Shown here one piece after another: positions 17,895-27,201 of a DNA stretch of 64,000 nt. Below the pieces are notes generated by a model that ran no database searches, was not told where the DNA came from, and worked only from the letters and a program-made list of their open reading frames with translations. Origin of the DNA: Methanosarcinaceae archaeon (GTDB lineage Archaea; Halobacteriota; Methanosarcinia; Methanosarcinales; Methanosarcinaceae). Position 1 is the stretch's first letter. Each line of letters starts with the position of its first letter. The position numbers and the translations under genes were made by a program. The stretch lies in the NCBI GenBank assembly GCA_030611265.1, contig JAUWQD010000002.1, positions 62,001-126,000 of the forward strand, read 5' to 3'.

Positions 17895-19379
17895 TTGAAA
17901 TACAGTAAAGTATTGGTTTTCATAGGAATTTCTATATTTTTACTTATAAGTACTCAATTTGCATTTGCATATTCTGGCACTCACACTTTGCGCGAAAATA
18001 ATAGGTTGGAGTTGTCCGATGGTCTTACAATGTCCATTAGTCAAATAAATATTGGTGAGGGTAGTGCATTGTTTGAAATAAGAGAAGATGGGGGACAAAA
18101 GGCGTTTTATTTTAAATTACATAACCAAGAGGACTACATATATAAGCAAAACAATATTAAAATTTATATGCAATTGAAAGAAGTGTTCCAAGGGCAAATT
18201 TGTTCTTTAGCAATAGTATATATTATGACAGATGCGCTTGTAGAGGAACCTTCAGAAGTAGTGTCTGCAGATGCAGTGTATTATGAAGAAGCAGTGCTTG
18301 GAGAAGCAGTGCCTGCAGATACAGTGTATTATGAAGAAGCAGTGCTTGGAGAATATTATGAAGAAACAGTGCTTGGAACAATATTAATATTCTTAATATC
18401 AATTTTTGGCATAGTGGTTATAATTGTTAAAATTGTAAAATCTATTAAAAAGAAACAAATTGATATTCCTATTAATCCAGAACATGATTCTCAATATCTC
18501 AACACAATTGAGGTAAAAAGTGCATTCAATTACAAAGGTGCAACCATACTCTACAAGTTAAAAGTGGAAAATCCAACATCCGAGCCAATTGGTGACATCA
18601 AAGTGAATCTCTATGTGCCGGATGTATTTCTTGTATCAGAATCAACCAAGTCAATCGCAATGTTAAAACCTTCTGAATCAAAAACTGTAACCTTTGAGAT
18701 TAGACCTACAGGGGAATGTGGAGATTGTGAAGTATCGGGCAAAGTTGTTTATTACGATTATTCGACTAAAAAAACAAGTGAGATAGAAATTCCTGCGAAG
18801 AATTTGAGCATTGTTTGCCCTATGCTCCATTCAAAAGAAATCAGTGAAGACGCATGGCGTAATGCACTTTCAGGGCTTGCAAAAGCCGAAGAAAGTACCA
18901 AAGAGATTGACATGCCTGCATCTACATTATTCGACATTACAACCGATATTCTACAAGATATGAATCTCTACATGCTTGAGCCGAAGATAAATAATTCATC
19001 CAATCTTTACAGGGCAGTTGCCAAATTTTATGGTGAAGGTGTCAAGGAATTAAAGTATGCAGCACAGATTGAGGTTGTTGGTGGCGCAAAGAAGTCAAAA
19101 CTTATATTGAAATCATGGGCAGAACGTGAAGATGCATTGACAGGTTTCTATCATGGTGTTCTTGATGAGATCGAAAAACGAGTGCATGTGAAAGGATATA
19201 TTAATGACAATATTGTGCAGCATGTCCACAATTATGGTGACAATATAGGGACACAGGTGAAGGACTCGCTTGTACAACGTTCAAATATCGGCACAGGTAC
19301 AAAAAAGTGTGTGAACTGTGGAACGGATACAAATACAAATGAGAAGTTTTGTAATGAATGTGGGACCAAAATTGAGTGA
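17895..19379 (+). CDS. Membrane protein with CARDB-like domain and C-terminal zinc ribbon
   Basis: 494 residues from a TTG start, supported by aggag about 8 bases upstream and a good signal sequence (residues 1-26, ending in FAFA). After an extracytoplasmic domain comes a tandem repeat of EEAVLGEAVPADTVYY-type units (about 123-156), one strong membrane span (about 160-185), then a basic stop-transfer (KIVKSIKKK). Next is an Ig/CARDB-like beta domain (about 205-315) and a helical/beta region, and finally CVNCGTDTNTNEKFCNECG, a zinc ribbon. Function unknown. Low GC and TTG start differ from the neighbouring metabolic genes. Confidence 0.7.
   Translation: MKYSKVLVFIGISIFLLISTQFAFAYSGTHTLRENNRLELSDGLTMSISQINIGEGSALFEIREDGGQKAFYFKLHNQEDYIYKQNNIKIYMQLKEVFQGQICSLAIVYIMTDALVEEPSEVVSADAVYYEEAVLGEAVPADTVYYEEAVLGEYYEETVLGTILIFLISIFGIVVIIVKIVKSIKKKQIDIPINPEHDSQYLNTIEVKSAFNYKGATILYKLKVENPTSEPIGDIKVNLYVPDVFLVSESTKSIAMLKPSESKTVTFEIRPTGECGDCEVSGKVVYYDYSTKKTSEIEIPAKNLSIVCPMLHSKEISEDAWRNALSGLAKAEESTKEIDMPASTLFDITTDILQDMNLYMLEPKINNSSNLYRAVAKFYGEGVKELKYAAQIEVVGGAKKSKLILKSWAEREDALTGFYHGVLDEIEKRVHVKGYINDNIVQHVHNYGDNIGTQVKDSLVQRSNIGTGTKKCVNCGTDTNTNEKFCNECGTKIE
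18255..18380 (+). repeat. Short in-frame tandem repeats in the membrane protein gene
   Basis: Units such as gtattatgaagaagcagtgc and cttggagaagcagtgcctg recur two to three times, giving repeated YYEEAVLGE peptides just outside the membrane span. All differences are multiples of three bases. Confidence 0.85.
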
Positions 19380-19447
19380 AATATGTTGGATGGATTCTCT
19401 AAGAAAATATTAATCTAAAAATATTATTATCTATATAGGGTGTTTAA

Positions 19448-20044
19448 TTGGACAATAAAATCGACGATGCTAAAAAAGAAGATAGAAAACATTTGGATAG
19501 CCATGAAGTTCCAGAATTCTCCCCCATGCTCTTTGAATTTATTCTTGAGAATAGAAGATTACAGTGGGATATCTTTAAAAGTGTGGAACAAAAGGCTGTA
19601 CAACTGATTTTATTTTCTGGGATAATGATTGGATTGGTTCTTAATTTAACGGACTTATTTTCATATTTAATAGATAATGCGATTAGTATAATCATTTTTG
19701 AAAAAATTTTAGTTTCATATTTCGTTCAATTTATTTTCATTCTATTTATCATTTCAACATTATTTGGACTAAAAGTAATCTCTCACTCTATTTTTCTTGA
19801 TATTTTTACACCAACAGGTTTTAGAAATGAAGAATTTGAAGAATGTTTCCATAAATACCTATCAAGTGATGATGATTGTTTGGATAATAGAAGTTTTTCG
19901 CTCGAGATGTTCAGCGAATTAACTAGTGAAATTCAATTTTTAAAAAAAATAAATTCAGATAATTCCCCATTTTTGAAAGGCGGTTTTGTCGTTTTCATAA
20001 CGGGAGTCGTTTTCATTACCATAACCATTTTGACAATTTTTTGA
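19448..20044 (+). CDS. Hypothetical membrane protein
   Basis: 198 residues from a TTG start (a weak aggg lies upstream). The N-terminus is charged and soluble; hydrophobic spans lie at about 55-80, 84-115 and 178-197, with an acidic loop between the second and third. No family is recognised. It is AT-rich like the gene before it, follows it by about 70 bases on the same strand and may be co-transcribed. Confidence 0.55.
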   Translation: MDNKIDDAKKEDRKHLDSHEVPEFSPMLFEFILENRRLQWDIFKSVEQKAVQLILFSGIMIGLVLNLTDLFSYLIDNAISIIIFEKILVSYFVQFIFILFIISTLFGLKVISHSIFLDIFTPTGFRNEEFEECFHKYLSSDDDCLDNRSFSLEMFSELTSEIQFLKKINSDNSPFLKGGFVVFITGVVFITITILTIF

Positions 20045-20121
20045 ACAATATTTTAAGTGAATTGAAGTTGTTAAATTATCGCGTACAAAAAAATAGAGTT
20101 ACCTATAACCCTTGTGATTGG

Positions 20122-20206
20122 TGCGAGGGATGGGATTCGAACCCACGAAAACCTACGTTACGGGGTCCTAAGCCCCGCGCATTTGACCTGGCTGTGCAAC
20201 CCTCGC
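20122..20206 (-). tRNA. tRNA-Leu (anticodon UAG)
   Basis: An 85-base type II tRNA on the minus strand. The acceptor strands gcgaggg and ccctcgc pair fully. The anticodon stem ggggc/gcccc-like arms enclose cttagga with anticodon UAG. A long variable arm follows (gtaacgtaggttttc region), and the T arm is gtgggttcgaatcccat. The discriminator is A; CCA is not encoded. It reads CUA (and other CUN) leucine codons. Confidence 0.95.
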
Positions 20207-20291
20207 GCAAGAATTTAAATCTATGAACAGAATTCAAGTTACAAAGCGCTTTTCTATGCACTTCATAAACAAATAATATGCAACACTATGA

Positions 20292-20351
20292 AACAGGCTT
20301 AGGCCCCTGTCTTGTAGAAGTTCGTGCGTTCGAATCGCACCTCCCGCACCA
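20292..20351 (+). pseudogene. tRNA-Leu 3' half (fragment)
   Basis: On the plus strand an anticodon arm (acagg-cttaggcc-cctgt, loop one base too long, still UAG) is followed by a variable segment, a good T arm (gtgcgttcgaatcgcac), acceptor strand ctcccgc and ACCA. The matching 5' acceptor gcgggag and a D arm are absent within 100 bases upstream. It is a 3' half, not a tRNA with an intron as far as can be seen. Such 3' halves are typical scars of integration at tRNA genes. Confidence 0.75.
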
Positions 20352-20452
20352 ACCAATCATTTTTATTACTGTTATTCCATGAAGTGCGTGACAAATGTTG
20401 TACCATAAGTATGATACTTTGTGTACAACTAATTGATGATTGCAAAACACCA

Positions 20453-21244
20453 CTATTTATCCAAAATCTCGGATTTTGCCTTTCTGTAGCATTCTTCAAT
20501 AAGGGTGGAACATCCTGAAATGTTTACCACATCAAAATCAAAACATCTGGCAAAATCAGCCACATGTTCGTCAAACCTTTTTTCATTTGAAAGACCCGTA
20601 TTGATCTTTGCAACTTTCTTGTACCCGGAATAATCAAAAACATATTTTGCGATCGACATGTCATCCTGACTGAGTGCAAGCCTTGAACTTTGAAGCAATT
20701 CTCTCCAGTTTGCCGCACCCATTGGACTCAAAAAATATACACCTGTTCCTTTGAAACTCTTCAATGTTTCAAGATATGAAGCCCTGCCACCAAGCAGTGC
20801 ACCAATGCAATCATCCACGATCTCCCCATCCTTATCCTTTAGTATTCTTACAATGCAGGGAGAAGATTCAAAATCTTTTTCCACATTTCCAAGCACATTT
20901 CCACACAGGCCGTATAACAAAAGAATCAGATCAGATTTTTCAGTCAAATGTTTGATCTCCGTGTACACCACATCTCTTAAAGTTGAAGGAGATGCATCGA
21001 GACCAAATTCAATAATATTTATAATGAGGGTGATCTTTTTGGCTTTGCCCCCTTCTGGATTCCTCTTTATTTTATCAAGAGGTAACACCCTATGGGCATA
21101 TCCCACATCAGTGAGTTTTCTTGCCAATCCATGATGACCTCCGTTCTCGATCAGCACCACATCATCAAGATCAGTATCGTTTTCAAGAAGATAGACTATT
21201 TCATCTTCATACATTCTACATGCTACGATACTCATTACTGGCAT
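20453..21244 (-). CDS. DUF1638-like protein
   Basis: 263 residues, start supported by gaggtat 7 bases upstream. Recognisable are SIVACRMYEDEI, the central SDLILLLYGLCGN block, DDCIGALLGGR and a C-terminal NISGCSTLIEECY with Cys residues. This looks like the DUF1638 family, often found near methylamine or corrinoid methyltransferase genes in methanogens and some bacteria. Biochemical role unknown. It lies 100 bases after the gene at 21345 on the same strand with a very similar leader (gaggtataa), so the pair is probably an operon. Confidence 0.65.
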   Translation of the reverse strand: MPVMSIVACRMYEDEIVYLLENDTDLDDVVLIENGGHHGLARKLTDVGYAHRVLPLDKIKRNPEGGKAKKITLIINIIEFGLDASPSTLRDVVYTEIKHLTEKSDLILLLYGLCGNVLGNVEKDFESSPCIVRILKDKDGEIVDDCIGALLGGRASYLETLKSFKGTGVYFLSPMGAANWRELLQSSRLALSQDDMSIAKYVFDYSGYKKVAKINTGLSNEKRFDEHVADFARCFDFDVVNISGCSTLIEECYRKAKSEILDK

Positions 21245-21344
21245 AAATTATACCTCATAATCACTATAACACCACATAAATCGGAAATGAATGAAGTGAA
21301 TTGTAGCATTGCGCATTAAACAATGGTTCCACACATACAACTCA

Positions 21345-21929
21345 TCAGATGCCCTTTTCAAAGTTGATACCCAGCAGGAAAGTTCCGATACCGTGTTCAC
21401 ATTTGAGATTCATCCTATCTTTTAGATATTCATCAGTAGGGGGAGAAGGTGAAGCAAGTATCGCTTCCCTGACGCCGGGCACATTTTCAACCGCAGGACA
21501 TTCCTTTGGAGGCATTACCACGACGAGAGGATCGGATTTTCCCGTTAATGTACCTAATACTGATTTGCCGTAAATGACAATATTCCCAATCACAAGCGCA
21601 TCCTCATTTTTTTCCCACTCCTTGAGCTTTTCAGGATCAGATACATCTTCCCCAACAACTTCCCCATTTTGCATGAGTATCACATTTGGATCGGGGGGCC
21701 ATTGATAATCCATATCAGTGGTGAAAGGCATGACAACATCACATTCCATGACACACTTTACACCTTTGTTGTCCCCAATACCAAGACCCATCAATGTCAT
21801 TTGATTTGCCTTTGTTTCAAGCTCATCGATCTTCAGCCGGTCATCATCGTTGAGAATGTATGTTTCATCAACACCTTTGACAGACTTTATCTGGCGTTTA
21901 ACATTTTTTATTATTTCTTCGCGCTGCAC
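21345..21929 (-). CDS. Hypothetical protein paired with the DUF1638-like gene
   Basis: 194 residues starting at GTG 21929, supported by gaggtatta just upstream. It is soluble, acidic at the N-terminus and has no membrane segment. Notable parts are VKCVMECDVVMPF, a mid-section about an IVIYGKSVLG strand, MPPKECPAV and the ending LKCEHGIGTFLLGINFEKG. No family is recognised. Its neighbour and the methyltransferase region 5 kb away suggest methylamine metabolism, but that is context only. Confidence 0.5.
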   Translation of the reverse strand: MQREEIIKNVKRQIKSVKGVDETYILNDDDRLKIDELETKANQMTLMGLGIGDNKGVKCVMECDVVMPFTTDMDYQWPPDPNVILMQNGEVVGEDVSDPEKLKEWEKNEDALVIGNIVIYGKSVLGTLTGKSDPLVVVMPPKECPAVENVPGVREAILASPSPPTDEYLKDRMNLKCEHGIGTFLLGINFEKGI

Positions 21930-22486
21930 AAGTAATACCTCAAATTATGATGAAATTGGTTTTATTCTCTGCCGTATGTCATGAGATCCCTGGAACAAGA
22001 ATGCAGACAAAGCGCAATTCAAGAAAATCTTCGCTGACGCTCAGATTAACTTGGAGTACATAATTTTACAAATTATACAACGAGAAAATGCTCACTTCGT
22101 TCGCATTAACTAGCACTATATATTTATAAAATACATACTACGAGAAAATGATTTCAATCTTTATTTAAAGATAGCGGTGTATGAGAGTTTAAGCATTTTA
22201 TAATTTACGATTGCCAGATCAGGCCATAATTCCTGAAATGAAATTTCAGCATACCTGCGAACGTTTGAAAAAATGCCATTGCCTTTTGAATCTGTCCAAC
22301 TAAGAAGAACTAAACTCAACATTAATATATAACACGAGCATATAGTTCACAACAAATGCTATATATAATATGGTTGTTTTGGGTTTTAATGCAGTATGTA
22401 GGGCATAAGCAACATATTTAAATATATTCAGTTAATTTTTTCGCAAAATACATATACTGGTTTTTAGTTATAACAATAACTCTGAA
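21930..22486. other. Intergenic region with two AT-rich dispersed repeats
   Basis: Nothing coding. Two copies of the aagaaaatcttcgctgacgc / ttataaaatacatactacg repeat family lie at 22019-22152. The rest is AT-rich sequence that should hold the promoter of the sensor gene at 22487. Confidence 0.5.
22019..22152. repeat. AT-rich dispersed repeat, two copies
   Basis: Units of the form cgagaaaatc, then cgctgacgctcagatt, then actcgcactatatat, then ttataaaatacatactacga occur here, at 8790-8945, at 36900-36995 and (as an inverted pair) at 56655-56795. All are intergenic. Confidence 0.75.
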
Positions 22487-24679
22487 ATGAATAAAATGCA
22501 ACACCCAGGAGGAACACTAATTTCCGCATTTAAAAATTCTCGCAAAAATCCACAAACCGGAATGGAATACCGGACGATATTTGAAAAATCGCCAGTGGGA
22601 ATACTTTATTTTGATCAGAAAGGTCTTATCACCCATTGCAACGAAAGCTGTTCCAATATTCTGGGTTCACCAATAAAAAGAATCGTTGGTTTCAATATCA
22701 AATCGTCATTGATCAACAAAAAGTTGAATGAAACAATTGAAAATGTATTTGCAGGTGAATCCGGTACTTTTGAGGGCGAATGTCTCTCAACGATAACCGG
22801 TAAAACATTAACTATCAAGGCAAATTTCACGCCAATTTTAGATCAAGATGGTTCGCTATTGGATGGTATAGGTATTTTTGAAGATGTAGAACAGCGCAAG
22901 CAAGTGGAAGAAATAGTCCGCATGAATGAACTGCGCCTTAGGATGCTGCTTGAGTTACACCAGATGCAAAATGCTCCACTACATGAAATTACGGATTTCA
23001 TCATAAAAGGGGCTGTTGAACTTACAGGCAGCAAAATTGGATATCTCGAATTTTTGAATAATGATGATAATGTACTGGAAATGTATCATTGGCCAAAGGA
23101 TGCTCTCAACTTATCCACTTCAGAGGATGAACCATTTGTACATCCGATCAAATCTACCGGACTATGGGGTGAAGCAATAAGGACACAAAATCCGGTTATT
23201 GTAAACAGGCATTACAAATCAGATGAAACAGATGTGGTCAGCTCAATAGACAATGAAACCTTGACACGTCACGTCATGGTGCCCATACTTGAAAATGAGC
23301 AGACAGTTGCCGTAGCATGCGTAGGTAATAAAGATTCAGACTATGATGAATCAGATGTTCACCAGTTGACATTGCTGATGGAAGGTGTGTGGAAGGTTTT
23401 ACAGTACATGCATAAAAACGACCTCCGGAATAAATCGCTGAAAGTGAACAAGGTACTTGATTCAGTCATGAGTTCCAGTCCGGCTATTGTTTTCTTGTGG
23501 AGGCCTGAAAAAGACTGGCCAGTAGAGTACGTATCTGAGAACATTTCACAATTCGGCTACAGTGTAGATGATTTCATATCCGGCAAGATGATATATGGTG
23601 ATATCATACATCCGTCAGACCTTGATAGAGTTCGCACAGAGATGAACAGGGCTTCTAACGAAGGTTTCTCGGATTTCAGTCAGGAATATAGGATCTTAAC
23701 CAAATCCGGTGAAGTCAAATGGATTGATGAGAGAACATTGATCCATAATAATGATGACGGAACAGTGGATTATTTGCAAGGTATTATTGTTGATATTACT
23801 GAACGAAAACAAGCTAACAACTTTCTGCGTATAGAATCTGACCTCGATAATGCTCTTGACAATAAATTGAATATGCAGGATGCATTTGAAAGTGTACTTG
23901 ATTCCGCACTTGAGACTAAAGCAATAGATAGTGCTATTCTATATCTTATTGATGAGTACAACGGGGAATTTGACCTTGTTGCTCACCGGGGTGTTTCTAA
24001 ACGCTTTGTGGAAAGTGTTTCCCATTTTTCAAAAAATACAATCATCGCCAACTTTTTCATGACAGGTTATCCTGTTTATAAATATTTTTCAGATATCAGT
24101 TTCATAATCCCGGGGAAGGACCTCAGTTTTGAAGGACTGGAAGCTATGGCCTTCCTACCGGTGCACGTAAACGATGAACTTGTTGCCGCCATAGCTTTGG
24201 GGTCCCATAAATATCTTGAAATCCCGGCTAATACCCGAAATTTGATAGAGACAATTGCCAACCTGATCGGCGTTATAGTATCTCGCACGGAAAATGATTC
24301 AGGCAATTGGAAAAACCAAAACAATATGCGTTCATTACTCGATGCACTGGATGAAATCGTCTTTATCATAGATGTAGAATGTAAAATATTGCATACGAAC
24401 CAAGCATTGCATAAACATCTTAACTATTCAGACAAGGATCTTTTTATGAAAGATTATCTTGTATTGTATCCACAGGGACAAGAATCTTCAGTGCTCTCAA
24501 AACTTGATGAAATCATCGAAGAAAAATCATCTTCATGTGATATACCACTTGTCAGCAAAGAGGGAATGCATATTCCTGTAAAAACCAAATTCACGAAAGG
24601 GGATTGGGGAGGCAAAGAAGTTATAATTGCCACTGCCTCTATTGTGGAAAATCCGGAACTTGACGGGAATATTCAATAG
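22487..24679 (+). CDS. PAS-GAF-PAS-GAF-PAS sensor protein without an output domain
   Basis: 730 residues. Domains in order: PAS (about 25-140), GAF (about 150-310, with LWGEAIRTQNPVIVN), PAS with PAC (about 325-445, ending VDITERKQ), GAF (about 455-600) and a last PAS (about 612-715). No HisKA, HATPase, GGDEF or DNA-binding domain is visible and the frame ends in a clean TAG at 24677. It could act by protein contact with a kinase or regulator, like other stand-alone PAS/GAF proteins of Methanosarcina relatives. Signal unknown. Confidence 0.82.
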   Translation: MNKMQHPGGTLISAFKNSRKNPQTGMEYRTIFEKSPVGILYFDQKGLITHCNESCSNILGSPIKRIVGFNIKSSLINKKLNETIENVFAGESGTFEGECLSTITGKTLTIKANFTPILDQDGSLLDGIGIFEDVEQRKQVEEIVRMNELRLRMLLELHQMQNAPLHEITDFIIKGAVELTGSKIGYLEFLNNDDNVLEMYHWPKDALNLSTSEDEPFVHPIKSTGLWGEAIRTQNPVIVNRHYKSDETDVVSSIDNETLTRHVMVPILENEQTVAVACVGNKDSDYDESDVHQLTLLMEGVWKVLQYMHKNDLRNKSLKVNKVLDSVMSSSPAIVFLWRPEKDWPVEYVSENISQFGYSVDDFISGKMIYGDIIHPSDLDRVRTEMNRASNEGFSDFSQEYRILTKSGEVKWIDERTLIHNNDDGTVDYLQGIIVDITERKQANNFLRIESDLDNALDNKLNMQDAFESVLDSALETKAIDSAILYLIDEYNGEFDLVAHRGVSKRFVESVSHFSKNTIIANFFMTGYPVYKYFSDISFIIPGKDLSFEGLEAMAFLPVHVNDELVAAIALGSHKYLEIPANTRNLIETIANLIGVIVSRTENDSGNWKNQNNMRSLLDALDEIVFIIDVECKILHTNQALHKHLNYSDKDLFMKDYLVLYPQGQESSVLSKLDEIIEEKSSSCDIPLVSKEGMHIPVKTKFTKGDWGGKEVIIATASIVENPELDGNIQ

Positions 24680-24692
24680 AAATATTGATTGA

Positions 24693-26618
24693 TCAGTCAG
24701 CATGATTCCTTGTGCTGACTCCCATGACAAGAATCTTTGTTTCCATTGGTTTTTTCCATCCTTGTGCTATTGTCTCTTCCTTTTTCACATCTATCTTAAC
24801 GTGATCCGAATCGAGTCCTGCAAATTCCATATAATCGCGTACTATTGTTTCCCCTAGATCCATAGCATAATTTAGTGCTTCATGATATTCATGGAAACTA
24901 CTCCTCCCTTTTTCAGAGAATACAAAAAAATCAAACTCAGGCGCACCCATAGAGACTGGTCTTATCAGCACCTCGGTTCTTCTTATTCCCTTTGCAGCCA
25001 GTGCTCCGGCAGCATTGCCAACCTCAGCATATTTTGGAAGGATTATTTCTGCATCCAATATATTCTGCAACTCTTCTACAAAGGCAATTACCGGTCCTCC
25101 AATGAGTACAATAGGAACTTCGATCTTGAACTTTACCGGTGAACTAACATCAAATATTTGCCGTATTACCTCTTTTGGTGCCCCGTCCAAAAAGAAGGAT
25201 ACAAGGTCTGAAGCCATGTTTTTGGCAAATTTATTCTTAATATGGCTGGCAAATTCATGTCTATCCATATTCATCAGATGTCCCATCACATTCGCTCCGA
25301 CATTTGCAGCTTCAACATTCATTTCCGTATAATCCCCAAGCACGTGCAATGCATCTGTGAGCGTAAAACCAATTGAATGAATAAGCCTTTTTTGAATAAG
25401 GGTATCAAGTAATTTACTTGATGGATTTTTCTTTATTTTGTTGTATATTTCTATTACGGATGTCGGTTCCTTTTTTATTGCATCAAGTATCTCCTTTTCA
25501 CCATCGCTGATCTCGATAACTTCGTATTCTGTTCGCAGATAGAATTTCGTTGGTTGGTAATTTACACCTAAAAGGCTTTTTAATGGAATTGGATTTGATC
25601 TGAGTTGTTCCAAAAAACCCGGATAGATTATCGCAGCACGACATATTGGCATAACCCTTCTTGGTCCAATATAAGATTTGTAACCCTTGACCCATACATG
25701 GCTGTCCCCGCCCATCGCCGATGTCACCATTCTTATAGCTTTGACCCTGGTCTTCCAACCGCCGACAACTGCTCCCGAATCACTCATATCAGGGACACCA
25801 TTGTTCATCACTGAAATGTCTGTGCTTGTACCTCCCACATCTATAACTGCACATGTATCTTTTTTTGTCAAAAAGGAAGCACCAACAAGACTTGCAGCAG
25901 GACCGGAGAAAATTGATTCGATTGGTTTATCGAGTGCACCCCTTATATTGGTCACTGACCCATCACACTTTAACATGAATATTTTTGCATCCATCCCCCT
26001 TGTTTTTATTTCCAATTCAACTGTGTTCATGAATGTTTCAGTTACCGAGATCAACTGGGCGTTCAAAAAAGCGGTAACAGCTCTTTCAAAAGCTCCAAGA
26101 TCCTGTGACAGTTCATGACCGCAAACAACCGGAAGTCCGGTAAGTTGATTTATCAATTTCTTTGTTTCAAGTTCATGGTCATGATTTCTTACACTGAAAT
26201 ATGATGAAACAGCAAATGCCGAAACCTTGTCTTTTACCTCCATAGCAAAATGCTCAATAGATTCAATATCCAGAGCTTCAGACTCTATTCCATTGTGATC
26301 ATGCCCCCCAGATATCTGTATGTAGTATTTTGTTGGCAGTTCTTTTGTGACATCATATTTACCAATAAGGATTAAAGCCACTGGAAAACCTGTTTCTTCC
26401 AATATACTATTTGTTGAAAGAGTCGTCGAGACTGAAACCACATTGACTTCTTTAAGATGTGTTTGATCCAATCCATCAATAGCGTTTTTTATTCCTTCAA
26501 GAGGATCCGGATAGCTCGTTAAAGCTTTGTTTGAGTCGATTATCAACTTGTCAGAATCCCGTAAAAGGACAGCGTCCGTATAGGTTCCACCGGCATCAAT
26601 ACCAAGACCATATTTCAT
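24693..26618 (-). CDS. Hydantoinase/oxoprolinase family protein (HyuA-like)
   Basis: About 641 residues from ATG 26618, chosen over a TTG at 26636 because gaggag lies between them. An ASKHA-type ATPase fold is shown by GLGIDAGGTYTDAVLL at the start, SVSTTLSTNS, and a second phosphate motif CAVIDVGGTSTDISVM, followed by FSGPAASLVGA. The family hydrolyses 5-oxoproline or hydantoins with ATP, but many archaeal members have unknown substrates. An insertion of about 75 residues (around 360-435) resembles a winged helix. It ends 14 bases from the convergent sensor gene. Confidence 0.8.
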   Translation of the reverse strand: MKYGLGIDAGGTYTDAVLLRDSDKLIIDSNKALTSYPDPLEGIKNAIDGLDQTHLKEVNVVSVSTTLSTNSILEETGFPVALILIGKYDVTKELPTKYYIQISGGHDHNGIESEALDIESIEHFAMEVKDKVSAFAVSSYFSVRNHDHELETKKLINQLTGLPVVCGHELSQDLGAFERAVTAFLNAQLISVTETFMNTVELEIKTRGMDAKIFMLKCDGSVTNIRGALDKPIESIFSGPAASLVGASFLTKKDTCAVIDVGGTSTDISVMNNGVPDMSDSGAVVGGWKTRVKAIRMVTSAMGGDSHVWVKGYKSYIGPRRVMPICRAAIIYPGFLEQLRSNPIPLKSLLGVNYQPTKFYLRTEYEVIEISDGEKEILDAIKKEPTSVIEIYNKIKKNPSSKLLDTLIQKRLIHSIGFTLTDALHVLGDYTEMNVEAANVGANVMGHLMNMDRHEFASHIKNKFAKNMASDLVSFFLDGAPKEVIRQIFDVSSPVKFKIEVPIVLIGGPVIAFVEELQNILDAEIILPKYAEVGNAAGALAAKGIRRTEVLIRPVSMGAPEFDFFVFSEKGRSSFHEYHEALNYAMDLGETIVRDYMEFAGLDSDHVKIDVKKEETIAQGWKKPMETKILVMGVSTRNHAD

Positions 26619-26636
26619 ATTTCTATAACTCCTCAA

Positions 26637-27201
26637 GCGATTTCTACATTATTCATTTCAGATTGCGCTATAGTCAAGAACCAGTTGATACTCATTATCC
26701 AACAACTTAATTTCCATACATTTTTTGTATATCACGGCAAGGCAATAGAACCATATGGAAAACTTGGTCTGCGTATGATTCATATCTCTGTGTTCCCCGT
26801 GATTTCATTTGTGAGTTATTGAAAAATGCACAATATTGATTTATGTTTGGTTTTTGACTATAATCTTTTAGTGTTGCAATGTGAGTAGTATTTAATAGTT
26901 TCAACACTGCTATATATATTTTCCTACTGCCTTTATTGTATATAAATATTTTGTATAATATTACAACATTACATTTGCCGATATTTAACAGTGTCGACGC
27001 ATTGGTGATAAAATATAAATAGGAAAGTATAGTATTGCCAGCACACACTGTAAAGTAGCCCACACAGTTATTGAAAACATGGGAAATATATATATATGAG
27101 TAATCTCAAACGTGTATATGAGTAAAATGCATACGCATTTTAGTTCCCTCAAGAACATCATATTGATGTTTTGAAGAATTATTAAATTGGAGGTAAGGAA
27201 A
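26637..27201. other. Long regulatory region before the trimethylamine operon
   Basis: No gene in about 560 bases. A TATA element lies at 27010-27024, so the mttB leader would be about 150-165 bases. Inside it are two hairpins: aaaatgcatacgcatttt (27124-27141) and aacatcatattgatgtt (about 27156-27172), just before the ggagg site. Confidence 0.55.
27010..27024 (+). promoter_or_regulatory. Probable promoter (TATA box) of the mtt operon
   Basis: aaaatataaatagga is a good archaeal TATA/BRE-like element. The identical 15-mer precedes the methyltransferase pair at 55243-56611 (55077-55091), which suggests shared control. The transcription start would be near 27045. Confidence 0.6.

Noticed and set aside
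20207-20351. Complete intron-containing tRNA-Leu ending at 20351
   Set aside because: No gcgggag 5' acceptor or D arm exists upstream before the intact tRNA-Leu, so it is only a 3' half.
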